Origin: a virus
Virus record (IMG/VR): IMGVR_UViG_3300007734_000617
Coordinates: 1-35,062 of that record
DNA length: 35,062 nucleotides
Reading direction: 5' to 3' (one strand)
The translations under genes and the position numbers were made by a program. The stretch's first letter is position 1. Each line of letters opens with the position of its first letter. The notes beneath the pieces were generated by a model. The model was given only the letters and a program-made list of their open reading frames with translations. It was not told the origin of the DNA and searched no databases. Shown in pieces: positions 22,236 through 29,432 of this stretch.

Positions 22236-22263
22236 AATATAGCATAACAAAATATATTTGCAA
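22236..22263 (-). promoter_or_regulatory. Promoter of the Cro-like gene (possibly leaderless)
   Basis: On the minus strand TTGCAA (22263-22258) and TATATT (22241-22236) are 16 bp apart. Transcription would begin at or next to the ATG at 22229. Between the two boxes lies the palindrome AAATATATTT (22250-22259), a plausible operator. Confidence 0.55.
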
Positions 22264-22279
22264 ATACTTTAAATAACGC

Positions 22280-22308
22280 TTGACAAAGTAATTGACAAAT
22301 AATATTGT
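22280..22308 (+). promoter_or_regulatory. Early promoter for the plus-strand operon
   Basis: A consensus TTGACA (22280-22285) is followed after 17 bp by TATTGT (22303-22308). A second TTGACA lies 12 bp downstream at 22292-22297. A reverse copy, TTGTCAA, lies at 22231-22237 by the regulator gene. The three copies may be operator half-sites as well as -35 boxes. The first gene starts at 22349 behind AGGAGA. Confidence 0.55.
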
Positions 22309-22348
22309 GGTTTCAGACGCACCGCCGGTGTGGAAACAGGAGATAAAC

Positions 22349-22654
22349 ATGAGTACACAGAACGAAGCCCACGGTGATGAAGATTGGAAAAAACCCGCTG
22401 ACGAAACAGCGGTTGCCGAATGTGTGACCGAGATTGTTGAAGATGCCAATCTTCTTGCGGAATACATCATTCCCGAACACGCGTTCATAGCGGAGGATTT
22501 GGCAAACTTGATGCAAGCGGTGGACGGTGCTTGTGTCGGAAATCCTTTGTACATTGCCAAACTGATCCGCGCCGCCAGCGACTTGCAAAAAACGCTTAAG
22601 CGTGAAGCGCAAGACTACGCGCAGGATATGGCCGACGAAAGGATGGACGCATGA
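22349..22654 (+). CDS. Early acidic hypothetical protein
   Basis: A 101-residue acidic protein, first of the rightward early operon. The ATG at 22349 has AGGAGA upstream; an earlier in-frame start would lie in the promoter region. Sequence features are STQNEAHGDEDWKKPADE then AAEDLANL-like helices and a charged end DYAQDMADERMDA. No family recognised. Its first place behind the early promoter suggests an early host-interaction or regulatory role. Confidence 0.65.
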   Translation: MSTQNEAHGDEDWKKPADETAVAECVTEIVEDANLLAEYIIPEHAFIAEDLANLMQAVDGACVGNPLYIAKLIRAASDLQKTLKREAQDYAQDMADERMDA

Positions 22655-22728
22655 GTGACATCATTAGTTATGCCTGCGCCATTGGTGCAGTTATCTGTTG
22701 GTCAATCTTAATTTGGGGGAGCAAATGA
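22651..22728 (+). CDS. 25-residue single-membrane-span microprotein
   Basis: The ATG overlaps the preceding stop as ATGA, and the TGA overlaps the ERF gene start as ATGA, so it fills the gap exactly. The peptide starts MSDIISYACAIGAVICW and ends SILIWGSK, a single hydrophobic span with a basic end. The double coupling supports translation. Confidence 0.55.
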   Translation: MSDIISYACAIGAVICWSILIWGSK

Positions 22729-23348
22729 ATAAATCAGAAAGCATTAAGGAGTTGGCAACAGCTCTGGCAAAAGCGCAGGGGGAAATGAAAAACCCTTCCT
22801 TTGACTCTACAAACCCGCATTTCAAATCGCAGTATGCAAGCCTTGCGGCAGTCCGCAATGCAACCGTACCCATTTTGGCTAAGTTTGGCATCAGCGTTAT
22901 CCAACCTCTCACGGCTACTGAACGCGGCGTGTCCTGCGCCGTTATCCTTTTGCACTCCAGCGGCGAATGGATAGAGTTTGCTGGCCTTGAAATACCCGTT
23001 AGCAAAGGTGACGCGCAAGGCATGGTTTCTGCCGCCACTTACGCCAAACGCACGACTTTGCAAGCCTGCTTGGTAGTGGTTGGCGATGCGGATGACGATG
23101 GCAACGCGGCTACCGTTGCAAAGCCGAGTTTGGTTAAAAAAATGGACGGGGTTGAAAAAACCCTGCTGGTAATTGGGGTTGCGCCTACCTTAAAAGACCT
23201 GCAAACGGTTTTTACGGACGCTTACAAGGCAGCGCAGGCCGCAGATGACAAAGCAGCCATGACCATCATTACTGCTGCCAAAAACAAACGCAAGGAACAG
23301 CTCCAGCCAAAAGACGCATTTGTTGCGGAAATGGAGGCAAACCAATGA
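22725..23348 (+). CDS. erf: ERF-family single-strand annealing protein
   Basis: A 207-residue protein starting MNKSESIKELATALAKAQG at an ATG preceded by GGGGGAG. The ERF core is visible: NPHFKSQYASLAAVRNATVP, then FGISVIQPL and SAATYAKRTTLQACLVV. The C-terminal third is Lys/Ala-rich. ERF proteins anneal complementary single strands, working with the exonuclease encoded next door for phage recombination and genome circularisation. The stop overlaps the next ATG. Confidence 0.87.
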   Translation: MNKSESIKELATALAKAQGEMKNPSFDSTNPHFKSQYASLAAVRNATVPILAKFGISVIQPLTATERGVSCAVILLHSSGEWIEFAGLEIPVSKGDAQGMVSAATYAKRTTLQACLVVVGDADDDGNAATVAKPSLVKKMDGVEKTLLVIGVAPTLKDLQTVFTDAYKAAQAADDKAAMTIITAAKNKRKEQLQPKDAFVAEMEANQ

Positions 23349-23962
23349 AGGTTATTACCGCAGAGCAGGGTAGTCCTGAATGGCTTGCAGCTCGCGCAGG
23401 AAAGGTGACCGCCAGCATGATCTCAAATGTATTGGCAAAGCCTGAAACCGCGGCTTACAGGGATTATCAAGCGCAGATCGTCGCGGAATTGCTTACCGGC
23501 AAACCACAAGGCAGCGATTTTACCAACGCCGCTATGGAGTTTGGGACAGAGCAAGAACCGTTCGCCAGAAGCGCCTACGAGGTTTCTAGAGGCATCATGG
23601 TCGATGAGGTGGGCTTAGTCCTACACCCGACTATTGACCGCGCTGGAGCCAGTCCTGACGGGCTGGTGGGTAGCGATGGGCTGGTAGAAATTAAATGCCC
23701 AAAGGTTGCTACGCACTTGTCCTATATCTGCGCCGGTGTAGTCCCAACAAAGTACAAAAACCAAATGCTTTGGCAAATGGCTTGTACGGAACGGCAATTC
23801 TGCGATTTTGTTAGCTTTAGACCTGACTTGCCCGAACATTTGCAATTGTTTGTAGTTGAATTCAAACGTGACGAAGCAAAAATTAAAGAACTTACTACCG
23901 CCGTCAATTCGTTTTTGGCACAAGTTGATGAAATGCTCACTAAATTAAAAGGAATTAAATAA
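23345..23962 (+). CDS. YqaJ/lambda-exonuclease-type recombination nuclease
   Basis: A 205-residue protein. EQGSPEWLAARAGKVTASMI at the start, then FGTEQEPFARSAYEVSRG, the catalytic SPDGLVGSDGLVEIKCPK (Asp and EIK), and YKNQMLWQMACTERQFCDFV. This is the YqaJ viral recombinase fold, which digests one strand of double-stranded DNA. It overlaps ERF by ATGA, giving a classic exonuclease-annealase pair. Confidence 0.87.
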   Translation: MKVITAEQGSPEWLAARAGKVTASMISNVLAKPETAAYRDYQAQIVAELLTGKPQGSDFTNAAMEFGTEQEPFARSAYEVSRGIMVDEVGLVLHPTIDRAGASPDGLVGSDGLVEIKCPKVATHLSYICAGVVPTKYKNQMLWQMACTERQFCDFVSFRPDLPEHLQLFVVEFKRDEAKIKELTTAVNSFLAQVDEMLTKLKGIK

Positions 23963-24195
23963 TGGATTACAAAAAACCGTTTGAAATACGCGAGCTGTCC
24001 GGTTCTTTGTTTAAGAACCCAAAACAAACTAATGAAAAAGCACCGCAGATGACCGGTTCCTGCCTTATTGGCGGGGTTGAATACTGGGTTTCGGCCTGGA
24101 CGCGGGAGGGCGAAAAAGGGCGCTGGCAATCTTTGGCTTTTACCAAAAAAGATGAGAAACCCCAAACGCAAAAAGACGAAAGCATACCGTTTTGA
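23962..24195 (+). CDS. Conserved small early phage protein
   Basis: A 77-residue protein. KPFEIRELSGSLFKNPK followed by GGVEYWVSAWTREGEKGRW and QSLAFTKK is a short family often found beside phage exonuclease and annealing genes. The stop of the exonuclease (TAATG) overlaps its start. Function not known; a DNA- or protein-binding beta fold is plausible. Confidence 0.7.
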   Translation: MDYKKPFEIRELSGSLFKNPKQTNEKAPQMTGSCLIGGVEYWVSAWTREGEKGRWQSLAFTKKDEKPQTQKDESIPF

Positions 24196-24362
24196 GCATC
24201 AAAGAGTACGCAGTCCTACACAAAGTGTCCGAATCCACCGCCCGTAATCGTCTTGAGGCTTTAGTCAAGGAGGGCAAGATGACGCGGGTGGAAGGTGTGC
24301 GGATGCTACCTAACGGCGGTCGGACTAAGACCATCAATTATCAGGAGGTGGAAAGTGTCTAG
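24192..24362 (+). CDS. Small winged-helix protein with TTG start
   Basis: A 56-residue frame beginning with TTG, which overlaps the previous TGA as TTGA. The peptide (M)SIKEYAVLHKVSESTARN, then RLEALVKEGKMTRVEGV and TINYQEVES has a clear helix-turn-helix plus wing. No in-frame ATG occurs near the start, so the TTG is needed. It overlaps the next gene by 8 nt. Confidence 0.7.
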   Translation: MSIKEYAVLHKVSESTARNRLEALVKEGKMTRVEGVRMLPNGGRTKTINYQEVESV

Positions 24363-24522
24363 CGAATACAACAAGCGCAAAAGAGAAGCGGCTATTCAGT
24401 ATTTAAAAGATAGAAATAAACACTTATTAACTACTGGTTACGTTCCTACCGATTCGGCACATACCAACGTCCTAGAAACCATGAAAAAGTATGTGGAGGA
24501 AATGAAGGAAGAAGGGAAATGA
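24355..24522 (+). CDS. Small basic hypothetical protein with GTG start
   Basis: A 55-residue frame. The GTG at 24355 has AGGAGG six bases upstream, a much better choice than the distant upstream ATG. The peptide contains SSEYNKRKREAAIQYLKDRN and ends EEMKEEGK. It is helical and charged. No family recognised. Confidence 0.65.
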   Translation: MSSEYNKRKREAAIQYLKDRNKHLLTTGYVPTDSAHTNVLETMKKYVEEMKEEGK

Positions 24523-24878
24523 GTAATTTAGACAAAGTGTTTGAACGAAACAGAGTTACAAAGCTAGGTATTGACGCAATGATCACTAATTATTTGCGGC
24601 TTGAGCGCGAGAACGCCGCCCTGCGGGAGGAGTTGAAAGATTGTTCCGCTGCATTTGACAAGCAGCAAGAAATGTTAGACAGGAACGCGGAGCAAATCGC
24701 CACCCTGCGGGATGCTCTGTCGCAGTTGATTGAGGTGCATGACTCTATGGGTGGGATGTGCAGCCCAGAGCGCATTCTCGCAGAGGAAGCACTCTTGGGG
24801 AAAACGCAATCAGAGTACATCTGCACTTGCGGCATAAGAGTGACACCCCACAAGTGTTCTACAAATAATGGTTTTTAG
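24519..24878 (+). CDS. Coiled-coil early protein with C-terminal Cys motif
   Basis: A 119-residue protein coupled by ATGA. Residues 20-80 are a heptad-like coiled coil (LRLERENAALREELKDCSAA). The C-terminus CTCGIRVTPHKC may bind zinc. Function unknown. Confidence 0.65.
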   Translation: MSNLDKVFERNRVTKLGIDAMITNYLRLERENAALREELKDCSAAFDKQQEMLDRNAEQIATLRDALSQLIEVHDSMGGMCSPERILAEEALLGKTQSEYICTCGIRVTPHKCSTNNGF

Positions 24879-24890
24879 GGAGGAAAATAA

Positions 24891-25106
24891 ATGGAATACG
24901 AAAACATTGAAAAAGTAAAACGGCTAGATTTTGACCGGCTTGATATGCTTGTTAGTGAGCGTATCGGTGCGCTTAAACTTTTAGCGCAAGGCATGACGGA
25001 GCGTGAAGTAAACGACGCTATTTGCCGTGACCTGATATTGCCTTGCGTGTACATCTTGGCACAGTTTCTTGAATCTGTGAAGATTGGGGAAAACAACGAT
25101 GAATAA
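24891..25106 (+). CDS. Small hypothetical early protein (71 residues)
   Basis: The ATG follows GGGAGGAAAATAA. The peptide is helical: NIEKVKRLDFDRLDMLVSE, then EREVNDAICRDLILPCVYIL. No signal peptide or recognised domain. It overlaps the following membrane protein gene by 8 nt. Confidence 0.6.
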   Translation: MEYENIEKVKRLDFDRLDMLVSERIGALKLLAQGMTEREVNDAICRDLILPCVYILAQFLESVKIGENNDE

Positions 25107-25284
25107 AGACGAAACAGACGCAATGGTGGAGGCGCACCGTGAGGCATCATGGCGGCATGGGTTCCTATGCGGGTTCGCGTGGGCTGCGCTGGCGGTGATC
25201 CTTGCTGCGGGTATCTGTGCAGTATGGGTGACAGCGCATCAACCTGCGAAGGTAGACATCCTCAAACTGGAGAAGAAGAAATGA
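25099..25284 (+). CDS. Small single-span membrane protein
   Basis: A 61-residue protein starting MNKDETDAMVEAHREASW. One membrane span, FAWAALAVILAAGICAVWV, sits in the middle, followed by a short basic end. The ATG at 25099 overlaps the previous gene by 8 nt. It is not placed with the lysis genes and may act on the host envelope early in infection. Confidence 0.6.
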   Translation: MNKDETDAMVEAHREASWRHGFLCGFAWAALAVILAAGICAVWVTAHQPAKVDILKLEKKK

Positions 25285-25829
25285 TGCTGCTAGGCGAAAC
25301 ACCGTACACACCTTGTTACGTTCGCAACGAGTTTTTGTTTAACGAGCAAAAAGGTTTTGGTGCATTTACGCCAGCAGTAGTCTTTGCATTTCGCGCTGAA
25401 CCTGCTCGTGTCCCCATGTTCCAGGTCATGCTTGAGTCAGGGGCGCAATGGGCTAGAGTACCCATACACATGATTTGCAGCAAACCTTGCGAGTCTTTGC
25501 CTATTGAACAAGTTTGCTGGTGGGATAGCTACGGCTATGAATTCTCCGTAGTTGCTCTGCCGTTCCTCAAAAACCATGCCGTTACAGCTCTAGGCCGGGA
25601 TAAGGTTATCCGCAAAGGAAACTATCTGTTTACCGTGGATTGGATGAAAACAGGCTACAGCGAGATATCTGACCAGCACAAAAACCACCATATTATTGCG
25701 CTGGAATCAGGACAATGGATTGCTTACCCGAACAACCGCTTAATTTGGCACGACGAGTCTTGGATAACACCCGCGCCCAATAAAGAATGGCAAACGCCTA
25801 CGCATAATTATTTTGTTGAAGGCCGTTAG
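25281..25829 (+). CDS. Conserved phage protein of unknown function
   Basis: A 182-residue protein starting MMLLGETPYTPCYVRNEFLF. The ATG at 25281 overlaps the upstream stop as ATGA. Highly conserved-looking segments include GAQWARVPIHMICSKPCE, VCWWDSYGYEFSVV, VIRKGNYLFTVDWM and HKNHHIIALESGQWIAYPNN. I recognise it as a recurrent early phage protein without assigned function. Its stop shares the bases TTAG with the oppositely directed endolysin stop. Confidence 0.75.
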   Translation: MMLLGETPYTPCYVRNEFLFNEQKGFGAFTPAVVFAFRAEPARVPMFQVMLESGAQWARVPIHMICSKPCESLPIEQVCWWDSYGYEFSVVALPFLKNHAVTALGRDKVIRKGNYLFTVDWMKTGYSEISDQHKNHHIIALESGQWIAYPNNRLIWHDESWITPAPNKEWQTPTHNYFVEGR

Positions 25830-26251
25830 GCGTAAGGTCTTGTCCCAGTTTTGTCAATAATTAACGCAGTCTTGCGGGGGGTAACACCCTCAGACGGTAT
25901 TGAAAGATGCGTCCAGCGATTATGCTCGCGTATCACTTGGTCGTAATCTAGATCACTTGCAATGATTGCTTTAACCACTTCATCCGGTGTCATGCCAGGA
26001 ACCCGTATGTCAGCGGCGCATCCAGTCCGGTGCTGGCTAGAGTCCTTACTACCCACGGCATCATTGACCGCTTTTGACCTAAAAGCTGAGTTTATAAGGA
26101 TATTACGGTCATCTAGTACCGACCTTACAACCTCCAAAAACTCAGCTAACCGAACAAGATTAGCCAACTCCTTATCCGTAGGCGTGTTGTCAAACTCACG
26201 ATGGTCTGTATGGGTAAGTTCCTCTAGGGAGAAATGCTCACTTAACTGCAT
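25826..26251 (-). CDS. Endolysin, M15-type D-Ala-D-Ala carboxypeptidase/L-Ala-D-Glu peptidase
   Basis: A 141-residue protein. [18 protein letters not shown] at the start, [15 protein letters not shown], then the zinc motif [10 protein letters not shown] (His74 and Asp81) and WTHLSI with the third ligand His115; Glu109 is the likely catalytic base. This is the M15_3 peptidase fold of many phage endolysins. No signal peptide, so it needs the holin two genes upstream. It overlaps the HNH gene by 14 nt and ends the late operon. Confidence 0.88.
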   Translation of the reverse strand: MQLSEHFSLEELTHTDHREFDNTPTDKELANLVRLAEFLEVVRSVLDDRNILINSAFRSKAVNDAVGSKDSSQHRTGCAADIRVPGMTPDEVVKAIIASDLDYDQVIREHNRWTHLSIPSEGVTPRKTALIIDKTGTRPYA

Positions 26252-26681
26252 TTTTCTTCTCCATCATTTTCTTTCTTGCAGGATGGTTATCACCAGACAG
26301 TCGTTTCCTGTCATGGTTATATCGGCCTTTCTGCATCATGTCATTAGAGTTGTCTTTGGGCGTACCGAGGAAAAGATGGTTAGGATTAAAACATTTTCTA
26401 ACATCGCAGGTATGGCAAACAAACATTCCTTTAGGTACTTGCCCACGAAACAATTGGTAAGAGTATTTGTGCGCCGTGAATACACCGCTTTTAACTGAGC
26501 CAAATTGACCGTATCCAGTTTGTTTGAATATAGCGCCATCCCATATCCAACAATCATTTGGTTTTGCATCTTTATCTAAATGAGCAAGAAAACGGCAATC
26601 ATTGCTACACCACTTCCCCATAGAACCAGTTGGGGTAAATGATTTTTTGCATGACTGGCATAGCCGTTCTTTGTAGATCAT
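26238..26681 (-). CDS. HNH homing endonuclease in the lysis cassette
   Basis: A 147-residue protein with an N-terminal zinc finger ([22 protein letters not shown]) and an HNH_3-type nuclease: [55 protein letters not shown]. It separates holin and endolysin and overlaps both. Likely a free-standing selfish nuclease. Confidence 0.85.
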   Translation of the reverse strand: MIYKERLCQSCKKSFTPTGSMGKWCSNDCRFLAHLDKDAKPNDCWIWDGAIFKQTGYGQFGSVKSGVFTAHKYSYQLFRGQVPKGMFVCHTCDVRKCFNPNHLFLGTPKDNSNDMMQKGRYNHDRKRLSGDNHPARKKMMEKKNAVK

Positions 26682-27106
26682 CGACTTGCTTCCCCGCCTT
26701 TTACCTTTTCAACAGACCGCATTGCACCAAGACCAAGCAACCCCATTAAAATCTGCATGGTTAAATTGGTGTCAATAACAGGAAATTCTCCGCTATACCC
26801 AACAAAAACTTTTGCAACAAATCTGATTATTGGTTCAATGACTGCAACATAACCCAACGCGGCAGCGCAAACCCAACCAACAAACGGCCTCCATCCAGCT
26901 ACAAACCAATTTGTTGATTTTGCTTCTTCAATGTTAGTTTGAATTTGCAGCTTTGCTATATCCGTTGCCGCAGCAAGTTGAGCAAGTTCACCGTTCTGCT
27001 GCATCTCTAATAGTTTTAACTTGGCAGACTCAGCAGCCGCTGGGTCGGGGAAGAACTTGTCGATCATCTTGCTACCGATGTCTAGCAACGCACCTATAGG
27101 AAACAT
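26678..27106 (-). CDS. Holin of the 3TM gene-transfer-agent type
   Basis: A 142-residue protein. [20 protein letters not shown] and a helical [13 protein letters not shown] stretch precede [15 protein letters not shown] and two hydrophobic spans ([34 protein letters not shown]). This fits the GTA_holin_3TM family. It would permeabilise the inner membrane to release the endolysin. TAATG overlap with the preceding gene. Confidence 0.8.
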   Translation of the reverse strand: MFPIGALLDIGSKMIDKFFPDPAAAESAKLKLLEMQQNGELAQLAAATDIAKLQIQTNIEEAKSTNWFVAGWRPFVGWVCAAALGYVAVIEPIIRFVAKVFVGYSGEFPVIDTNLTMQILMGLLGLGAMRSVEKVKGGEASR

Positions 27107-27381
27107 TATTTCTTCCTTCCTAACAAAGTTTCAACCAGCACATCAATTTCTGTTGTATCCGCAGTACCCATCCAATTCGCCCTATTGTTGCGGATGATGA
27201 TTAGTTTTTCCAAAGAGCAGGAAGGGCCGACTTTCTTTAGCCACGTTAGTGCTGCTCTTTCCCGTTCTACTGAGTTGTTGGTGGATAGTGCAATTAGCTT
27301 GAAGTCTGAAACCAAACAGGGCTGCTCCGCACTTCCAGCACAAAGACTCAGGAGGAAGATAAGAAGCCATGTCCGTTTCAC
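27106..27381 (-). CDS. Exported small protein of the lysis cassette
   Basis: A 91-residue protein with a signal peptide MKRTWLLIFLLSLCAGSA and a likely cut after GSA. The mature part has RAALTWLKKVGPSCSLEKL and IRNNRANWMGTADT, a pattern I recognise in phage late regions. The start is GTG, overlapping the previous stop as GTGA. It may be a periplasmic lysis accessory such as a spanin partner, but the family function is unknown. Confidence 0.65.
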   Translation of the reverse strand: MKRTWLLIFLLSLCAGSAEQPCLVSDFKLIALSTNNSVERERAALTWLKKVGPSCSLEKLIIIRNNRANWMGTADTTEIDVLVETLLGRKK

Positions 27382-28040
27382 TTCGCCATTTCGGTACTTG
27401 CGGCATTAAGACGAACTTTGATTGCATTGACATCTTCAGGTTGCACTTTGAAACCAGCGGTTATGTACCCGGCAAACGCGCCTACTTCGGGCGGTATAGA
27501 CCCACGGCACACATACGTTGCACCTTGCTTGGCTTCCCACTCCGTAGTCTTGCCTGACACTTCCAGTTTGCCGCACATTACCTCGCCATTCAACATGGCT
27601 ACCATAGCCGCGTTGCGCTCAGAACTAGCTGAAAACAGACTGCTCATACTGCCATCAATACTCTTATCTCTACCCTCTTTGCCAATAGCCAGAACGGTCA
27701 CACGGCTATTAACGACAAGGTTCGCTTTATAGACAACCACACTTACTGCATCCGTGTCTTTCTGAAGCGCAGCGGCAATGGGCAGTAGCTTCTCCTGTTC
27801 TTTCAGGGTCGGCATATGCTCTGCCGTAGTAATAGCGTGGAGGATGACCTGCCTTGAGTCCCATGCAAAGTACCCAAGAAAAAACAGACTAGCTAGGATT
27901 ACCACTGCAACAAGTTTAAACGGCGTGTCTACCCACTTGATGAGTTCGATACCTTTGTCTAGGTACGTCCCATCTTTGGGGTTGATCGTCCCCTTTCTGG
28001 GGGTGACCTTTTTAACCACCCGTTTCTTGGCGGTAGCCAT
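27378..28040 (-). CDS. Single-span membrane protein of the lysis region
   Basis: A 220-residue protein starting MATAKKRVVKKVTPRKG at 28040, where ATG overlaps the upstream TGA as TGATG. A basic cytoplasmic start is followed by a span FKLVAVVILASLFFLGYFAW (41-60) and a large outer part with HAITTAEHMPTLKEQEK and GKTTEWEAKQGATYVC. The Nin/Cout topology is inferred. A role in lysis control or virion attachment is open. Confidence 0.65.
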   Translation of the reverse strand: MATAKKRVVKKVTPRKGTINPKDGTYLDKGIELIKWVDTPFKLVAVVILASLFFLGYFAWDSRQVILHAITTAEHMPTLKEQEKLLPIAAALQKDTDAVSVVVYKANLVVNSRVTVLAIGKEGRDKSIDGSMSSLFSASSERNAAMVAMLNGEVMCGKLEVSGKTTEWEAKQGATYVCRGSIPPEVGAFAGYITAGFKVQPEDVNAIKVRLNAASTEMAK

Positions 28041-28198
28041 CAATGCACCTTCAATACCAGCGATACGAGCAGCATGATGATTGCACCCGCAACACCTAAA
28101 AAGATGTGTTCCATCCGCTTGATACGCAAAATAGTCTCTTTCCACCGTTCGGCACAGACGGCTTCGTGAGACATAAACCTAGCCTCTAACTCAGTCAC
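28040..28198 (-). CDS. Small XhlA-like membrane protein
   Basis: A 52-residue frame starting with GTG, overlapping the previous stop as GTGA. MTELEARFMSHEAVCAERWK and ETILRIKRMEHI form a heptad-like amphipathic helix; FLGVAGAIIMLLVSLVLKV is a C-terminal span. This matches the plan of XhlA/haemolysin-like phage proteins that assist lysis. It sits at the head of the lysis cassette. Confidence 0.65.
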   Translation of the reverse strand: MTELEARFMSHEAVCAERWKETILRIKRMEHIFLGVAGAIIMLLVSLVLKVH

Positions 28199-28554
28199 GG
28201 CATCTCAACCCAAGCCAGCGTTGCTTCATCCCATGTGTAGCGTTTATCGTCCACAGGCATTGGAGTCGGCGCAGTCCACTGGCAAGTCTCTTCGACTAAA
28301 GTCCAGCTTGGGAAAGGTTGTGGCGGGATAAAGGCATCGCGTCCAGCATCGTAAGTAAAACCGATACCGGCGTAGTTTTTACGCAAAGGTACACCGCCAT
28401 CAGGTTGACCGTCTTTGCCGTAGTGGACTCCACCATTTGTGTTATAGGAGGTCTGCACCCAACCTGACCCAAACATACCGGAGTCGATTACGTCCTGATC
28501 CGCAACGATGACTTGGGTAACTACGCCGCCTTCAACTTTAGCAAAGTGACTCAA
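28195..28554 (-). CDS. Tail-fibre-associated conserved protein with TTG start
   Basis: A 119-residue protein. The family normally begins M-SHFAKV; here SHFAKVEGGVVTQVIVADQD follows TTG at 28554, which overlaps the adhesin stop as TTGA. GGVHYGKDGQPDGGVPLRKN, YAGIGFTYDAGRDAFIPP and PFPSWTLVEETCQW complete the pattern known from many phage tail-fibre regions. An in-frame ATG at 28581 exists but would overlap the adhesin gene by 31 nt. Confidence 0.75.
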   Translation of the reverse strand: MSHFAKVEGGVVTQVIVADQDVIDSGMFGSGWVQTSYNTNGGVHYGKDGQPDGGVPLRKNYAGIGFTYDAGRDAFIPPQPFPSWTLVEETCQWTAPTPMPVDDKRYTWDEATLAWVEMP

Positions 28555-29432
28555 AATGTGATGCTCCCTGATCCTGTCCATTTATAAACACGATACCCAC
28601 CGGCTACCGTAATTGTTGGTGAACCAGTCGTAGAAGATGCAGCTCCAAATGTATCAACATAACGTAATATTACTATGCCTGAACCACCCGCCCCTGCCGA
28701 AGCAGAAATTCCGCTGCCGCCGCCACCGCCGCCTGTGTTGGCAGTTCCAGCCGCGCCAATAGTTACGCTTCCATCTCCAGCACCGCCTATTAAACCAGAT
28801 GCAGTCGGATACGTTCCTCCAGTTGTAGCCCCGCCGCCATTAGCCTCTCCTGAGCCACCACCACCAGAATACGATGTGCTAGTGCCAGAAATACTTGAAA
28901 GACTCCCATTTGCTCCTTTCCCACTAGCACTAGTCGTTCCATCTTGGCCTACTGATCCTGCGCCACCGCCACCGCCCGTACCATAAACACCGCCGCTGCC
29001 ATAGCTTGATCCACCAGCATTACCTTGACCAGCAGGGGAGGCTGCGCCACCAGCAGAAACAGAAGCTACGTTACCGCCGCCACCACCTCCGGAGCCGCCA
29101 TCTCGTCCTGGATTCAACGCTGAACTTGGCGCAGTCTGGCCCGTACCACCACCACCACCGCCAGCAGAAGTAATAGATGAAAAAACTGAATCACTACCAT
29201 TAACGCCTCTAGTTCCTATTGTTCCTCCAGAACCACCTGCGCCTATTGTTACTGTCAGCGGTGTACCAGAAGAAACTGAAAATCCTGTTGCCGTTCTAAA
29301 TCCACCACCACCACCGCCGCCGCCACTAGCAACGCCACCACCACCACCGCCCGCTACAACAAGGTATTCGACGGCTGTTGGAGCAGCAAGAGCAGCAGTA
29401 CCAGCTAAAAAGAAGTTCTTAGCGGCAAACAT
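28551..29432 (-). CDS. Glycine-rich tail adhesin
   Basis: A 293-residue protein. A short start (FAAKNFFLAGTAALAAPTAV) and EYLVVAGGGGGG lead into long polyglycine repeats broken by Ser, Thr and Ala. It ends ILRYVDTFGAASSTTGSP and GGYRVYKWTGSGSITF, the typical end of phage glycine-rich receptor-binding proteins. Polyglycine-II sandwich folds present variable loops to the host surface. TAATG-coupled to the tail fibre gene. It probably sets host range. Confidence 0.8.
   Translation of the reverse strand: MFAAKNFFLAGTAALAAPTAVEYLVVAGGGGGGVASGGGGGGGGFRTATGFSVSSGTPLTVTIGAGGSGGTIGTRGVNGSDSVFSSITSAGGGGGGTGQTAPSSALNPGRDGGSGGGGGGNVASVSAGGAASPAGQGNAGGSSYGSGGVYGTGGGGGAGSVGQDGTTSASGKGANGSLSSISGTSTSYSGGGGSGEANGGGATTGGTYPTASGLIGGAGDGSVTIGAAGTANTGGGGGGSGISASAGAGGSGIVILRYVDTFGAASSTTGSPTITVAGGYRVYKWTGSGSITF

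Noticed and set aside
28675-29370. CRISPR-like or minisatellite repeat
   Set aside because: The repeated GGN tracts encode polyglycine of the adhesin; there is no regular spacer pattern.
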